Translations under genes and position numbers: made by a program
In this document: positions 17,876-24,700 of the stretch, piece by piece
Layout: every line of letters begins with the position of its first letter
How positions within the stretch are numbered: the first letter of the stretch is position 1
Assembly (NCBI GenBank): GCA_021325525.1
Contig: JAJPHB010000066.1
Span: 1 to 35,996 of the forward strand
Direction: 5' to 3'
From: Alphaproteobacteria bacterium
Lineage (GTDB): Bacteria; Pseudomonadota; Alphaproteobacteria; ATCC43930; CGMCC-115725
Length of the DNA stretch: 35,996 bases
The notes under the pieces: model-generated
Seen by the model: only the letters and a program-made list of their open reading frames with translations
Database searches by the model: none
What the model was told of the DNA's origin: nothing

Positions 17876-17918
17876 TTGACAAACGGGCAAACTGGCGAAA
17901 CTTTCAGCTAGTTCGCCA
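17876..17918 (+). promoter_or_regulatory. Promoter with operator-like inverted repeat, lipoprotein gene
   Basis: TTGACA (17876-17881) is a perfect -35 hexamer; the -10 region (about 17899-17904) is poor. Overlapping it is a perfect 7-bp inverted repeat, TGGCGAA (17893-17899) and TTCGCCA (17912-17918), with a 12-bp spacer. The layout fits a promoter that a dimeric repressor closes. It lies 56-98 bp upstream of the small lipoprotein ATG. Confidence 0.45.
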
Positions 17919-17925
17919 AATGGCG

Positions 17926-17943
17926 GGGCGGTAATATCCGCCC
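17926..17943. repeat. Inverted repeat GGGCGG-TAATAT-CCGCCC
   Basis: Perfect 6-bp arms (17926-17931, 17938-17943) around an AT-only centre, 30 bp upstream of the lipoprotein ATG and next to the TGGCGAA repeat. It could be a second operator or a leader hairpin. Confidence 0.4.
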
Positions 17944-17973
17944 GCAATTGACCCATACAAACAGGAACGCAAG

Positions 17974-18153
17974 ATGAAATTCAAAATTCTATCGGCAGCG
18001 CTGCTCGCCCTCATGCTCAGCGGTTGCAGCGGCAAGTTCGTCGGCTTCACCGAATGCGCCAAGGACGGCTCGCCCGTCTGGTGGGAGTATCCCAACAGCC
18101 ATGGCAGCTTCGAGGGGATCGACGTCAACGCCGCGAACTGCAAGAAGCACTGA
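17974..18153 (+). CDS. Small lipoprotein of unknown function
   Basis: A 59-aa protein with a clear lipoprotein signal: MKFKILSAALLALMLSGC, lipobox LSGC with the lipidated Cys at residue 18. The mature part is about 42 residues, with two further cysteines (28 and 56) and an aromatic VWWEYP motif, so a small disulfide-closed domain anchored in the membrane is likely. I do not recognise the family. The ATG follows AGGAACGCAAG, a usable ribosome-binding site. A promoter with paired inverted repeats lies upstream and a hairpin downstream, so it is a single-gene transcript, convergent with the XRE regulator. Confidence 0.8.
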   Translation: MKFKILSAALLALMLSGCSGKFVGFTECAKDGSPVWWEYPNSHGSFEGIDVNAANCKKH

Positions 18154-18161
18154 CGATCCTC

Positions 18162-18194
18162 GATGGTGGGCCTGACGGTGACGGGCCCATCATC
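18162..18194 (+). terminator. Hairpin after the small lipoprotein gene
   Basis: GATGGTGGGCC (18162-18172) pairs with GGCCCATCATC (18184-18194) with one mismatch and a loop of 11 nt. It begins 8 bp after the lipoprotein stop and lies between convergent genes. No T-run. Confidence 0.4.
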
Positions 18195-18229
18195 GCCAGG
18201 GACGGCGGTGGCGGGCGGCGCGGCGCCTC

Positions 18230-18622
18230 CTAGCGGCCGCTCGCCGTCGCCCGGCTGCCGCTGAGGGCGCGGGCCAGCTGGCTGAATGCCTCTTGGTGCC
18301 GCTGGTTCTGGATCTCGGCGAAATTCCGGGCCAGTTCGAGCATCATCTGTTCGCGATGGTTGTCGAGCGGCGGCGTGCTGGCCGGCGGCACCTCCACCCC
18401 CTCATAGAAGAACCCGATCGGTACTTTGAGCACGTGCGCGATCTCGTAGAGCCGCCCGGCCGAGACGCGGTTGATGCCGCGCTCGTATTTGTGCGCCTGC
18501 TGATATGTGACGCCGATGAGATCCGCCAATTGCTGCTGTGTCAGGCCCAGCATCACCCGCCGCTCGCGGATGCGCGTTCCGACGTAGCTGTCGATATTCT
18601 GGGTTGTGCTGCTTGACTTCAT
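18230..18622 (-). CDS. XRE-family HTH transcriptional regulator
   Basis: A 130-aa protein with an N-terminal Cro/C1-type helix-turn-helix: IDSYVGTRIRERRVMLGLTQ, QQLADLIGVTYQQAHKYERG and INRVSAGRLYEIAHVLKVPI (about residues 8-70), followed by the FFYEG segment common in alphaproteobacterial XRE regulators and a C-terminal helical tail (LDNHREQMMLELARNFAEIQ). ATG 18622 is chosen: GGGAGGG lies about 12 nt upstream, and the HTH begins right after it. An in-frame ATG at 18718 would add 32 unconserved residues through a region with regulatory-looking repeats. The target is unknown; own-promoter control is plausible. Confidence 0.9.
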   Translation of the reverse strand: MKSSSTTQNIDSYVGTRIRERRVMLGLTQQQLADLIGVTYQQAHKYERGINRVSAGRLYEIAHVLKVPIGFFYEGVEVPPASTPPLDNHREQMMLELARNFAEIQNQRHQEAFSQLARALSGSRATASGR

Positions 18623-18668
18623 GAGCGCTCGTCCCTCCCGCAAGGCGATCATCGCCGAAGAGCGGTCA

Positions 18669-18740
18669 CCCGAAATAGGTTCCGCGGGTATGAACAGGCG
18701 AGTGCCCGAAATATTCATGCTCGGGACGAATAGGCGAACT
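18669..18740. repeat. Two imperfect 36-bp direct repeats upstream of the XRE gene
   Basis: CCCGAAATA occurs at 18669 and again at 18705, and GAAyAGGCGAr at 18692 and 18728, both pairs exactly 36 bp apart; about 21 of 36 positions agree. It lies 47-118 bp upstream of the XRE start. It looks like an array of regulator binding sites, perhaps for the XRE protein itself. Confidence 0.35.
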
Positions 18741-18888
18741 GGGCGAGAGAAGTGCGAGGGATACGGGAGCGGAGCGGGCGCGAGAAGCGCCGCATCTTTT
18801 TCGCGCCGGCGGCGGGGAGGCGCGCGGCCGCGGGTGCATAGAATGCAAGACGCGCCACGCGTCGCGCCGCCGAAAGGGCCCTCCTCCG

Positions 18889-18990
18889 ATGAGCAAGATC
18901 CCGATGGTCAAGCTTCTGTTCTGGTTCGGCGTCGCGACGGTGATCGGCTGGGCCGCCTTCTCGGCCTATGCCTCGATCGCGATGCTCTGA
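18889..18990 (+). CDS. Possible 33-aa single-span membrane protein
   Basis: A short frame beginning ATGAGCAAGATCCCG encodes MSKIPMVKLLFWFGVATVIG, then WAAFSAYASIAML and a stop. Almost the entire length is one transmembrane helix with a positively charged N terminus, a form common in real small membrane proteins. AAAGG is about 11 nt upstream, a weak start signal. Codon use is GC-rich at third positions. No family recognised; could be chance. Confidence 0.35.
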   Translation: MSKIPMVKLLFWFGVATVIGWAAFSAYASIAML

Positions 18991-19100
18991 GTACAGCGCC
19001 GCGAGCGCCGCCGACCCCGCCTCGAGCGAGATTAGACCAGCACGCCGCCGCCGCGGCGACTGCGCAGAGAGGGGGCATGCAGGTGCCCAACTCGCGCTTG

Positions 19101-20226
19101 TCACCCCATGAGGCCGCCGGCCCCCACCACCGTGCCGCTCCGTAGCAACAGAGCCACCAGCTCCGCTTGACTATGAGTTTCGGTCTTCTCTTGTGCGCGC
19201 TTCAGAAGCGTGCGCGCGGTATGGACCGAAATTCCGGCCCGCGTAGGCGGACAGCGAACGGCCATCGCAAAGCGCGGCGGCAACGCGGCTCTCCGCCCGC
19301 GTCAAGCCGAAGAGCCGGGCGAGCTCGAGCGCCCAATCCGTTCGCTCTTTCGACTGGTCATTGACGACGACAAGGCTCAGCGGGAGATGATCGCCATCCG
19401 GGTCAGTCCATTCCATGGCGGAGACGAACACGGTTGCCGATGATCAGTCGCTCTCCGGCCCGGCGACGCGCAGCATCCGCCCGGTCTCTCTCTCAGCATG
19501 GTCCAGGCTCGCCGCGCAATCGCGGATTGCCGCCCGAAGCGCATCACGAGAGCTCCTGTCGTGCACGACGAGACGGCCGCCGACGGCCGTGAACAGATCG
19601 CCATCGCGGAGGAGTTGCTCTGCGGCTGCGGTCATGTGACGGATCGCGCCGGTTCGATCCGTGAGAAAGGCGGCAACGCCCAGCCTCTCGAGCACGACGC
19701 TGAAGTCCTTGGTCCTATCTCCGGCGGCACTCATCTTTGCGAGAATGCGGTCGGCGTTGGAGAGGTGGCTGCCAAGACGAATAAGACGCTGTATCGAACC
19801 CTTATCGTAGAATCCGACCGTACTGCTCCGCCGCAGCACGAGGGCCTTCTCCTCGACGCGATTCCGACTTAGCGCCAGAAAATGAAATGGTCCGCTTGCA
19901 ACGGCCGAAAGAGGTCGTTGTAGATTTCCCTCCGCAGATAGGCGTCGTAATCCCTATGTGATCTGTCGGTGAAGACCTTGCCGACCGCAAAGCCGTCCCG
20001 GTCGAAGAAGGACCGGGGGCGCAATCGAGCATAATAGGTTTCATAGGCGCGCAGCCGCTCCGACGGCAGGACATCGGATCACCGACCAAGTGGAATCGAA
20101 GGCGCGCGTCAGCCGCGTAAGCAGCCTCGACCACGGTTCCTCTTCCAGGACGGAGTCATAGATTACGCGGGTGATTTGCGCGACGGATTGAAGCCTTTCC
20201 CGCAGCGGCTTGGAGTCGCTCCTCAT
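19101..20226 (-). pseudogene. LuxR-family HTH regulator, multiply disrupted
   Basis: Pieces in different frames line up as one regulator of about 375 aa. From ATG 20226: RLQSVAQITRVIYDSVLEEE; after a shift near 20070, LRAYETYYARLRPRSFFDRD through IYNDLFRPLQADHFIFW; after a second shift near 19871, LSRNRVEEKALVLRRSSTVG to LRVAGPESD; an in-frame TGA (19444-19446); then MEWTDPDGDHLPLSLVVVND and LFGLTRAESRVAAALCDGRS, the start of a LuxR HTH; and after a third shift near 19240, AGISVHTARTLLKRAQEKTE, the recognition helix, to a stop at 19101. At least three frameshifts and a nonsense codon mean real decay, unlike the single shifts elsewhere in the window. GC content looks lower than in its neighbours. 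Confidence 0.8.
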
Positions 20227-20346
20227 CGCTGCGCCCTTGCCTTCAGCGATCACCCCGGCATGCAGCAGGTTGCCATTTTCGCGCCCGCGTACACCATATG
20301 GCGCATGCGCGGGTGATGTACGCAAGTTTGTGTCAGGGCTGTGAGA

Positions 20347-20392
20347 GGGGGTACTCCGCGGATTGCTGACGTCCGCAAGATGGAGCACCCCC
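20347..20392. repeat. Long imperfect inverted repeat before the transposase fragment
   Basis: GGGGGTACTCC (20347-20357) pairs with GGAGCACCCCC (20382-20392) at 10 of 11 positions, with an inner stem GCGGA/TCCGC. It directly precedes the ATG of the IS256-like fragment, so it may belong to the left end of that insertion element. Confidence 0.35.
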
Positions 20393-20393
20393 A

Positions 20394-20521
20394 ATGCCAC
20401 AGGCTGCGACGATCAAGAGCTTACCGCATGCGTTCCGGATGATGAAGGCCATGCAAGCCCAGGGCATCGAATGGGGTGAGGACTACCGCCGGGCGGCGGG
20501 CGATGCGCTCAAGACGGTTGC
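20394..20521 (+). mobile_element. IS256-type transposase, N-terminal fragment
   Basis: From ATG 20394 the peptide reads MPQAATIKSLPHAFRMMKAM, then QAQGIEWGEDYRRAAGDALK, resembling the extreme N terminus of IS256/Mutator transposases (G-x-D/E-W-x-E-x-Y-R-x-A-A-R-x-A-L). Homology ends near 20521, where a RelA/SpoT-like remnant begins on the other strand. The next part of the transposase reappears at 21184. The call depends on that second, better conserved piece. Confidence 0.5.
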
Positions 20522-20858
20522 CAAGGTCGAGCTGGAGATGGATGGCGCGATAGCCGTTCTTGCCGGGGTCGAGGAAGTCGTCGCTGTCGATGACGCGGCC
20601 GGTCCGGCGGAGGCGCTCGATGACTTGGTTCAGCGCCTGCGGCGTGTCGAGCGAGAGGCGGCCGCCTAGCACGTCGGGGATCGTCTGCGCCGGCCGCGCG
20701 ACGGTTTTCTCTTCGAGCTGGCCGAACTCCTTGACGCGGGACGGGTGGACATGCGCGCCCTCGATGCCGTCGGCGATGCGGTATAGTGCGGCGGTGAGCT
20801 GCGGGGCGAGCTCGATCGCCTTCTGGTGGAGGGCCTTCAAATCGGCGCTCCCCTGCAT
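20520..20858 (-). pseudogene. RelA/SpoT-like domain remnant, 3' truncated
   Basis: From ATG 20858 (AAAGG upstream) the frame encodes MQGSADLKALHQKAIELAPQ, IPDVLGGRLSLDTPQALNQV and DPGKNGYRAIHLQLDLG. The D-x-x-G-x-R and GYR-x-IHL motifs are those of the RelA/SpoT nucleotidyltransferase fold found in alarmone synthetases and in phage polyvalent proteins. Homology stops near 20520 at the transposase fragment; the frame runs on antisense to it until 20421. The catalytic Glu-containing strand after GYR-x-IHL is missing, so this is almost certainly inactive. It is divergent from the 81-aa gene, 25 bp away. Confidence 0.5.
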
Positions 20859-20883
20859 TACCTTTCTGTTGGAGGCTGCATCA

Positions 20884-21129
20884 ATGGAACCCACGGAAAA
20901 ATCGCTGAAGGTGGTGTCGCTGGTGGCCGGGCCGAGCAAGATCGCCGGCGCCGTGTCGCGCCTCGCCGAGCTCGAGGACGGCTCCGCCCGCGTTGAGACC
21001 TGGTCGCCCTCGGCGCGCGCCTGGCTGGAGGGCGGCGCGTTCGTCTCCGAATTCTTCGAGGCGCCGCCGGCGCGGCCGGAGTTCATGCGCTCGCTCGGCA
21101 TCCCCGAGGAAGACATCCCCTCAGAATGA
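20884..21129 (+). CDS. 81-aa hypothetical protein
   Basis: ATG 20884 has a strong TTGGAGG site about 8 nt upstream, and third codon positions are strongly GC-rich, so it looks like an expressed gene. The protein starts MEPTEKSLKVVSLVAGPSKI and includes AVSRLAELEDGSARVETWSP and a C-terminal FEAPPARPEFMRSLGIPEED. It is soluble, acidic and has no membrane segment; the ArVETWsPsArAW stretch suggests a small beta-rich domain. I do not recognise a family. It is the only apparently intact gene in the decayed region and lies between the two halves of the transposase fragment. Confidence 0.65.
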   Translation: MEPTEKSLKVVSLVAGPSKIAGAVSRLAELEDGSARVETWSPSARAWLEGGAFVSEFFEAPPARPEFMRSLGIPEEDIPSE

Positions 21130-21138
21130 CCCGCCGCG

Positions 21139-21154
21139 GCGGCCGGAAGGCCGC
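21139..21154 (+). terminator. Hairpin after the 81-aa gene
   Basis: GCGGCC (21139-21144) pairs with GGCCGC (21149-21154) around a GGAA tetraloop, 10 bp after the stop. There is no T-run, so termination is uncertain. Confidence 0.3.
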
Positions 21155-21183
21155 TGGATGGGCTCTCGCCTTCGCCGGGTAGG

Positions 21184-21318
21184 GAACCTCTGGCGGGTCG
21201 GATGAATGCCGCGATCGATCATCACCTCGCCGCCATGGCGGCGCGTGAGCTGGCCGACCGCCGCAATGGCTCCTATACACGCCATCTCCTGACCGAACTC
21301 GGCGACATCGAGCCCGCG
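21184..21318 (+). mobile_element. IS256-type transposase, internal fragment
   Basis: In frame with ATG 21202, the peptide LAGRMNAAIDHHLAAMAARE then LADRRNGSYTRHLLTELGDI matches the well-conserved IS256-family segment R-x-N-G-x-Y-x-R-x-x-x-T-x-x-G-x-I. It would follow directly on the fragment ending at 20521. After GDIEPAV the similarity is lost and the frame ends at a TAA near 21346. No catalytic DDE residues remain. Confidence 0.65.
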
Positions 21319-21344
21319 GTGGCTTTTCGACGAAGGAGAGCGGC

Positions 21345-21625
21345 ATAAGCGTCGATCCGGGAGATGCCCACGGTTTTGCGCTTCGGTACGATTCTTGCCG
21401 CCAGCCGACGCGTCGCTGCGCGCCGTTTTCGCGCTGACCTTTTTCGACAAGACACGTATCATGGGTGTCGGCGGTCCCGGCGCCGACGAGCCGGCCGGCA
21501 TACTCGATATTGGCGGCTCCGTCGCCCTCTCCGAATCCACGCTCATTGACGTATCAGTGGGCGCCGGCCTCACATCGAGCGCGCCCGACTTCCGCGTTCT
21601 TCTCGCGCTCCCATACCGATTTTAG
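21345..21625 (+). pseudogene. C-terminal stub of an outer-membrane barrel protein
   Basis: The frame ending at 21625 encodes LRAVFALTFFDKTRIMGVGG, ILDIGGSVALSESTLIDVSV and GAGLTSSAPDFRVLLALPYRF. Alternating polar and hydrophobic strands and a terminal Phe are those of the last strands of an outer-membrane beta-barrel, resembling transporters of the MetA phenol-degradation group. Only about 75 residues are left, with no signal peptide or upstream part, so it is a deletion remnant next to the transposase pieces. It ends 1 bp from the convergent SGNH hydrolase gene. Confidence 0.55.
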
Positions 21626-21626
21626 T

Positions 21627-22391
21627 CTAGGGGCGAGAGGTCGCCAGCGAGGATCCGGCCTGGGCCCGCTCCAATATGGCATCGCCGAGCAGGCGGCCGA
21701 TGCAACCATAGCTCAGATCGTTCATATGCAGCCCGTCCGGGGCCAGCATCGTCGCCGGGGTGAGCTGGCCAGCCTCGACCCAGTGCTGCATCAGCGCGAA
21801 CCGGCGAAACACCGGGATTCCCTCCTGCTTGCCGATCTCGGCGAGGCCCTGCTCCATGGCGCGGTAGCGGGCATGCGCCGTCACCATCGGGGCGAATTGC
21901 ATATCCATGAGCACGACATCCGCGCCGGCCGTTTTCAGCCGCTCGACGCCGCGGCGGATCATGTCCTGGTCGGCCGCGACATCGTGGTCGCGCAGCACCG
22001 CGTTCGTCCCGACCTGCCAGATGACGAGATCGGGGCGGAAGGCGAGGACGTCGCGGTCGAAGCGGGCCAGCATCTGCGCCGCCGTCTCGCCGTTGACGCC
22101 TTCATTCATCACGGCGATCCGCTCGCCCGGCAGGCGCCGGCGGAGCTCCGCCGCGAGCTGGCTCGGATAGGTGCGGGCCGGGTCGCTTGCCCCGAAGCCG
22201 GTGGTCGAGGAGGAGCCGACGGCGACGATGGTGATCGCCTCGTGGCGGGCGAGGCGCAGTGCCGTGCGCGCCAAGCTGCCATGCAGGCGGACCAGCGCCG
22301 CCGGCGCGGCGCAGCTCTCGGCCAAGGACGCTGCCATCGCCGGCGCGGCGAGGCAGAGGAGGAGCAGCGCGCCGGCGAGCCCCCGCCTCAC
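21627..22391 (-). CDS. Secreted SGNH/GDSL hydrolase
   Basis: A 254-aa exported esterase-type protein. A signal peptide (RRGLAGALLLLCLAAPAMAA) ends near residue 21. All SGNH blocks are present: Ser in VAVGSSSTTGFG, Gly in NEGVNGETA, Asn in WQVGTNAV and the Asp/His pair in APDGLHMND. Two cysteines, one near the mature N terminus (AESCAAP) and one near the end (SYGCIGRLL), probably form a disulfide. The start is GTG 22391, overlapping the stop of the upstream SGNH gene by 4 bp (GTGA). With the OpgC-type acyltransferase upstream, it may add or remove acyl groups on a periplasmic glycan; this is inference. Confidence 0.88.
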   Translation of the reverse strand: MRRGLAGALLLLCLAAPAMAASLAESCAAPAALVRLHGSLARTALRLARHEAITIVAVGSSSTTGFGASDPARTYPSQLAAELRRRLPGERIAVMNEGVNGETAAQMLARFDRDVLAFRPDLVIWQVGTNAVLRDHDVAADQDMIRRGVERLKTAGADVVLMDMQFAPMVTAHARYRAMEQGLAEIGKQEGIPVFRRFALMQHWVEAGQLTPATMLAPDGLHMNDLSYGCIGRLLGDAILERAQAGSSLATSRP

Positions 22392-23134
22392 GGCAGCGCC
22401 TCCGCGATGGCGTCGGCGAGCTGGCGCGCGAGGCAGTCATAGACTTTGGTCGCCAGACTCGGGCGATCGGCCTTCGGCACGGTTTCGAAATCGAAAATGC
22501 CGTTGTCGCTCCAGAATTTCATGATCTCGAAGCGGGGGAAGAGATAGGCGTCGTTGAGGTCGGCGACGCGGCGCATGGTGTCGAGATAGGGATCGAAATC
22601 GATGACGGCCGCCGTCTTGTGCGAATACTGCATGTTGACGAGGATGGCGTCGATGTGCTGCGCGTACAGCAGCGCGAGCCCCTCATCGAGCGTCGTGGCG
22701 AAGCTCTCGACATCCATGCGGCGCACCGCCTCGATCGTCCCGGTCTCCCAAATGGCGAGATCGGGGTTCTCCGCCACGACGTCGCGGGGAAAGCGCGCGA
22801 GCACCTGCTGCGCGTCCTCGTGCGGAGCCCCCTTGTTGAGGACGCGTATGGGCACGCCCGGATAGCGCTTCGTCAGCGCCGCCTCGAGGCGCGCGGGATA
22901 GGCCTGCGCCGGCGAGGGCACGGCGTTGCCGGCGGTCGACGAGCCGCCGATGGCGACGATCGTCACGGGCTTGCGCTCCTTGAGGTGCTGGGCAAGGCGC
23001 GGCAGCTTGGCTTCGCTGGCGAGCAGCTCCGGCGGCGCCTGGCATTGCGTCTCTTCGGCCGTCGCCGCGCCGGCGAAGAAGAGAAGGCCGAGGGCAACCG
23101 CGCCGGCGAGGGGAGAGGGGGACGGCCGCGCCAT
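22388..23134 (-). CDS. Secreted SGNH-fold protein with lost catalytic motifs
   Basis: A 248-aa paralogue of the next gene, with a signal peptide (PLAGAVALGLLFFAGAATAE). It aligns along its length: the same N-terminal Cys (TQCQAPPELL), VAIGGSSTAGNAVPSPAQAY in block I, NKGAPHEDAQ in block II, and the same C-terminal Y-x-C helix (YDCLARQLADAI). But block III reads WETGTIEAV, with Ile for the oxyanion Asn, and block V reads VPKADRPSLATK where its neighbour has APDGLHMND, so the Asp and His are gone. It probably cannot hydrolyse esters by the usual mechanism and may bind ligand or assist its partner. It starts 2 bp after the acyltransferase stop. Confidence 0.82.
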   Translation of the reverse strand: MARPSPSPLAGAVALGLLFFAGAATAEETQCQAPPELLASEAKLPRLAQHLKERKPVTIVAIGGSSTAGNAVPSPAQAYPARLEAALTKRYPGVPIRVLNKGAPHEDAQQVLARFPRDVVAENPDLAIWETGTIEAVRRMDVESFATTLDEGLALLYAQHIDAILVNMQYSHKTAAVIDFDPYLDTMRRVADLNDAYLFPRFEIMKFWSDNGIFDFETVPKADRPSLATKVYDCLARQLADAIAEALP

Positions 23135-23136
23135 GG

Positions 23137-24360
23137 CTAACGCGAACCGAGCGGGCCGGCGGCCTGCGCCGGCGGAGGCTCGGGTTTGGCGCTCGCCATC
23201 GCGGCCGCTGCCCTCGCCGGCCCGCGGTCCATCTCGCGGTACCAGGTGATGAGCGCCGCCGTCCCGATCATGAGCGCCATTCCGGCGATATTGACGGCGG
23301 CCTGCATGGCGAGGCCGTCGCTCCACTCGCTGAGCACGAAATGGCTGAGGACGGAGAGCAGGATGCTGAGGCAGAAGACCTGCAGCGATTGCTGGCCGCA
23401 AAGGATGATGGGTCGGGCGAAGCCCTGGCGCAGGAACTTGCTCTCGGCCGGCACGAGATAGGCGACGAGCGCCGCGAGCGCGAGGAAGTGCACGATCCGC
23501 ACCGGCGCCAGATTGCTTTTGTTGATGGGCCAGATCTGCTTCAGGAAGAGCGCCGGAATGCTGTCGGAAAGCCCGTGCAGGGTCCAGCTCAGCTTGACGA
23601 CGAAGGAAGCGAGGACGATGGCGGCGGCGACGGCCATGGGCCAGGCGGCGGCGGGCAGAACGGGGCGATCCGTGACGCGGGCGAAGCCGAAGGCGGCGCC
23701 GAGGGCAAAGAGGAGCTGCCAGGCGAGCGGGTTGAAGTACCAGACATGATCCTGCGGATAGGCCGAGAGGGCGAGGCCGAAGAGATGGGCCGCGACGTAG
23801 AGCGCGAGCGACGGCAACAGCGCCGCCAGCAGGTTCTGGCGGAGCAGGAGCAGGACGATCGGGAAGGTGGCGAGCAGAACGATGTAGAGCGGCAGAATGT
23901 CGAGGAAGGTCGGCTGAAATTGCAGAAGCAGGGCCTTGATGATGGCGATATGCGGCTGGGCGAGGAAGTCGCCGACGCGCAGCTCGTCGCTGTACATGGG
24001 ATTGTTGAAGGTCCACACGGTGTAGGAGACCTCGGCCGTGAAGATCATGAAGAGAAAGATATGGGCGACGTAGAGCTGCCAGACGCGACGATAGATCTGC
24101 GCGGCCGCGAACAACGTTCCCTGCCGCAGCATGGTCCGGCCATAGACCATCGCCGCCGTATAGCCCGAGATGAAGATGAAGACTTCGGCGGCATCGGAGA
24201 ATCCCACGGAGGTCAGGGTGAAATAGCTCAGCGTGTTGTCGGGGATATGATCGATGAAAATGAAGAAAAGTGCTAGTCCCCGGAAGAAATCAAGGCGAAG
24301 GTCGCGGCCCCTGCCTGTTTTGCTCGCCGGCGCCTCGGCCTGGACATCGTGCTGCGGCAA
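23137..24360 (-). CDS. OpgC-type membrane acyltransferase
   Basis: A 407-aa integral membrane protein with about ten hydrophobic segments, of the OpgC group within the acyltransferase-3-like families. The N terminus has DLRLDFFRGLALFFIFIDHI, with the R-x-D-x-x-R-G and conserved His pattern, then SDAAEVFIFISGYTAAMVYG, an OpgC hallmark. OpgC succinylates osmoregulated periplasmic glucans. No opgG or opgH is in the window, so the substrate is unknown. The likely start is TTG 24360: an in-frame TGA lies just upstream, and no ATG occurs before the conserved region. The two SGNH genes follow at 2 bp and by overlap, making one operon. The C-terminal tail is Ala/Pro-rich. Confidence 0.87.
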   Translation of the reverse strand: MPQHDVQAEAPASKTGRGRDLRLDFFRGLALFFIFIDHIPDNTLSYFTLTSVGFSDAAEVFIFISGYTAAMVYGRTMLRQGTLFAAAQIYRRVWQLYVAHIFLFMIFTAEVSYTVWTFNNPMYSDELRVGDFLAQPHIAIIKALLLQFQPTFLDILPLYIVLLATFPIVLLLLRQNLLAALLPSLALYVAAHLFGLALSAYPQDHVWYFNPLAWQLLFALGAAFGFARVTDRPVLPAAAWPMAVAAAIVLASFVVKLSWTLHGLSDSIPALFLKQIWPINKSNLAPVRIVHFLALAALVAYLVPAESKFLRQGFARPIILCGQQSLQVFCLSILLSVLSHFVLSEWSDGLAMQAAVNIAGMALMIGTAALITWYREMDRGPARAAAAMASAKPEPPPAQAAGPLGSR

Positions 24361-24415
24361 GCTCGTTCACCGATCCTGAGGGGCCAAATCCTGCTTGTTG
24401 AGGCGGCTCCGACAC

Positions 24416-24604
24416 CTAGCGCGGCGGGCCGCCATCCTCGGCGATTTCGTGCAATTCGACGCGCGCGGCGTTGATGAGGCGCTTGCCGGCGTGCTCGAAA
24501 TTGACCGTGACGCGGTCTCCGACCACCGATTGCACCTGGCCCGCGCCCCAATCCGGCTCTCCGGGGTGCCGGACGCGCATGCCGGGCACGAGGCGACGTG
24601 CCAT
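24416..24604 (-). CDS. DUF3553 protein
   Basis: A 62-aa protein of the DUF3553 family: LVPGMRVRHPGEPDWGAGQV, then QSVVGDRVTVNFEHAGKRLI. It folds as a small SH3-like beta-barrel resembling the CarD/PcrA-UvrD C-terminal domain, so a nucleic-acid- or polymerase-linked role has been suggested; function is not established. ATG 24604 has an excellent AGGAGG site. It is divergent from chpT, 96 bp away, an arrangement common in alphaproteobacteria. Confidence 0.9.
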   Translation of the reverse strand: MARRLVPGMRVRHPGEPDWGAGQVQSVVGDRVTVNFEHAGKRLINAARVELHEIAEDGGPPR

Positions 24605-24700
24605 CCCGTCCTCCTGTCGATTGTACGCGCGCCCGCCGGCGACTATAGATAGCGCTCGCATCGCCACAGGTGAAGCCGTATCGAGAGGACGGGACGCGTC

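Noticed and set aside
20520-20858. An active small alarmone synthetase
   Set aside because: The frame loses similarity before the essential Glu-containing strand and ends antisense to a transposase fragment, so it is best treated as a remnant.
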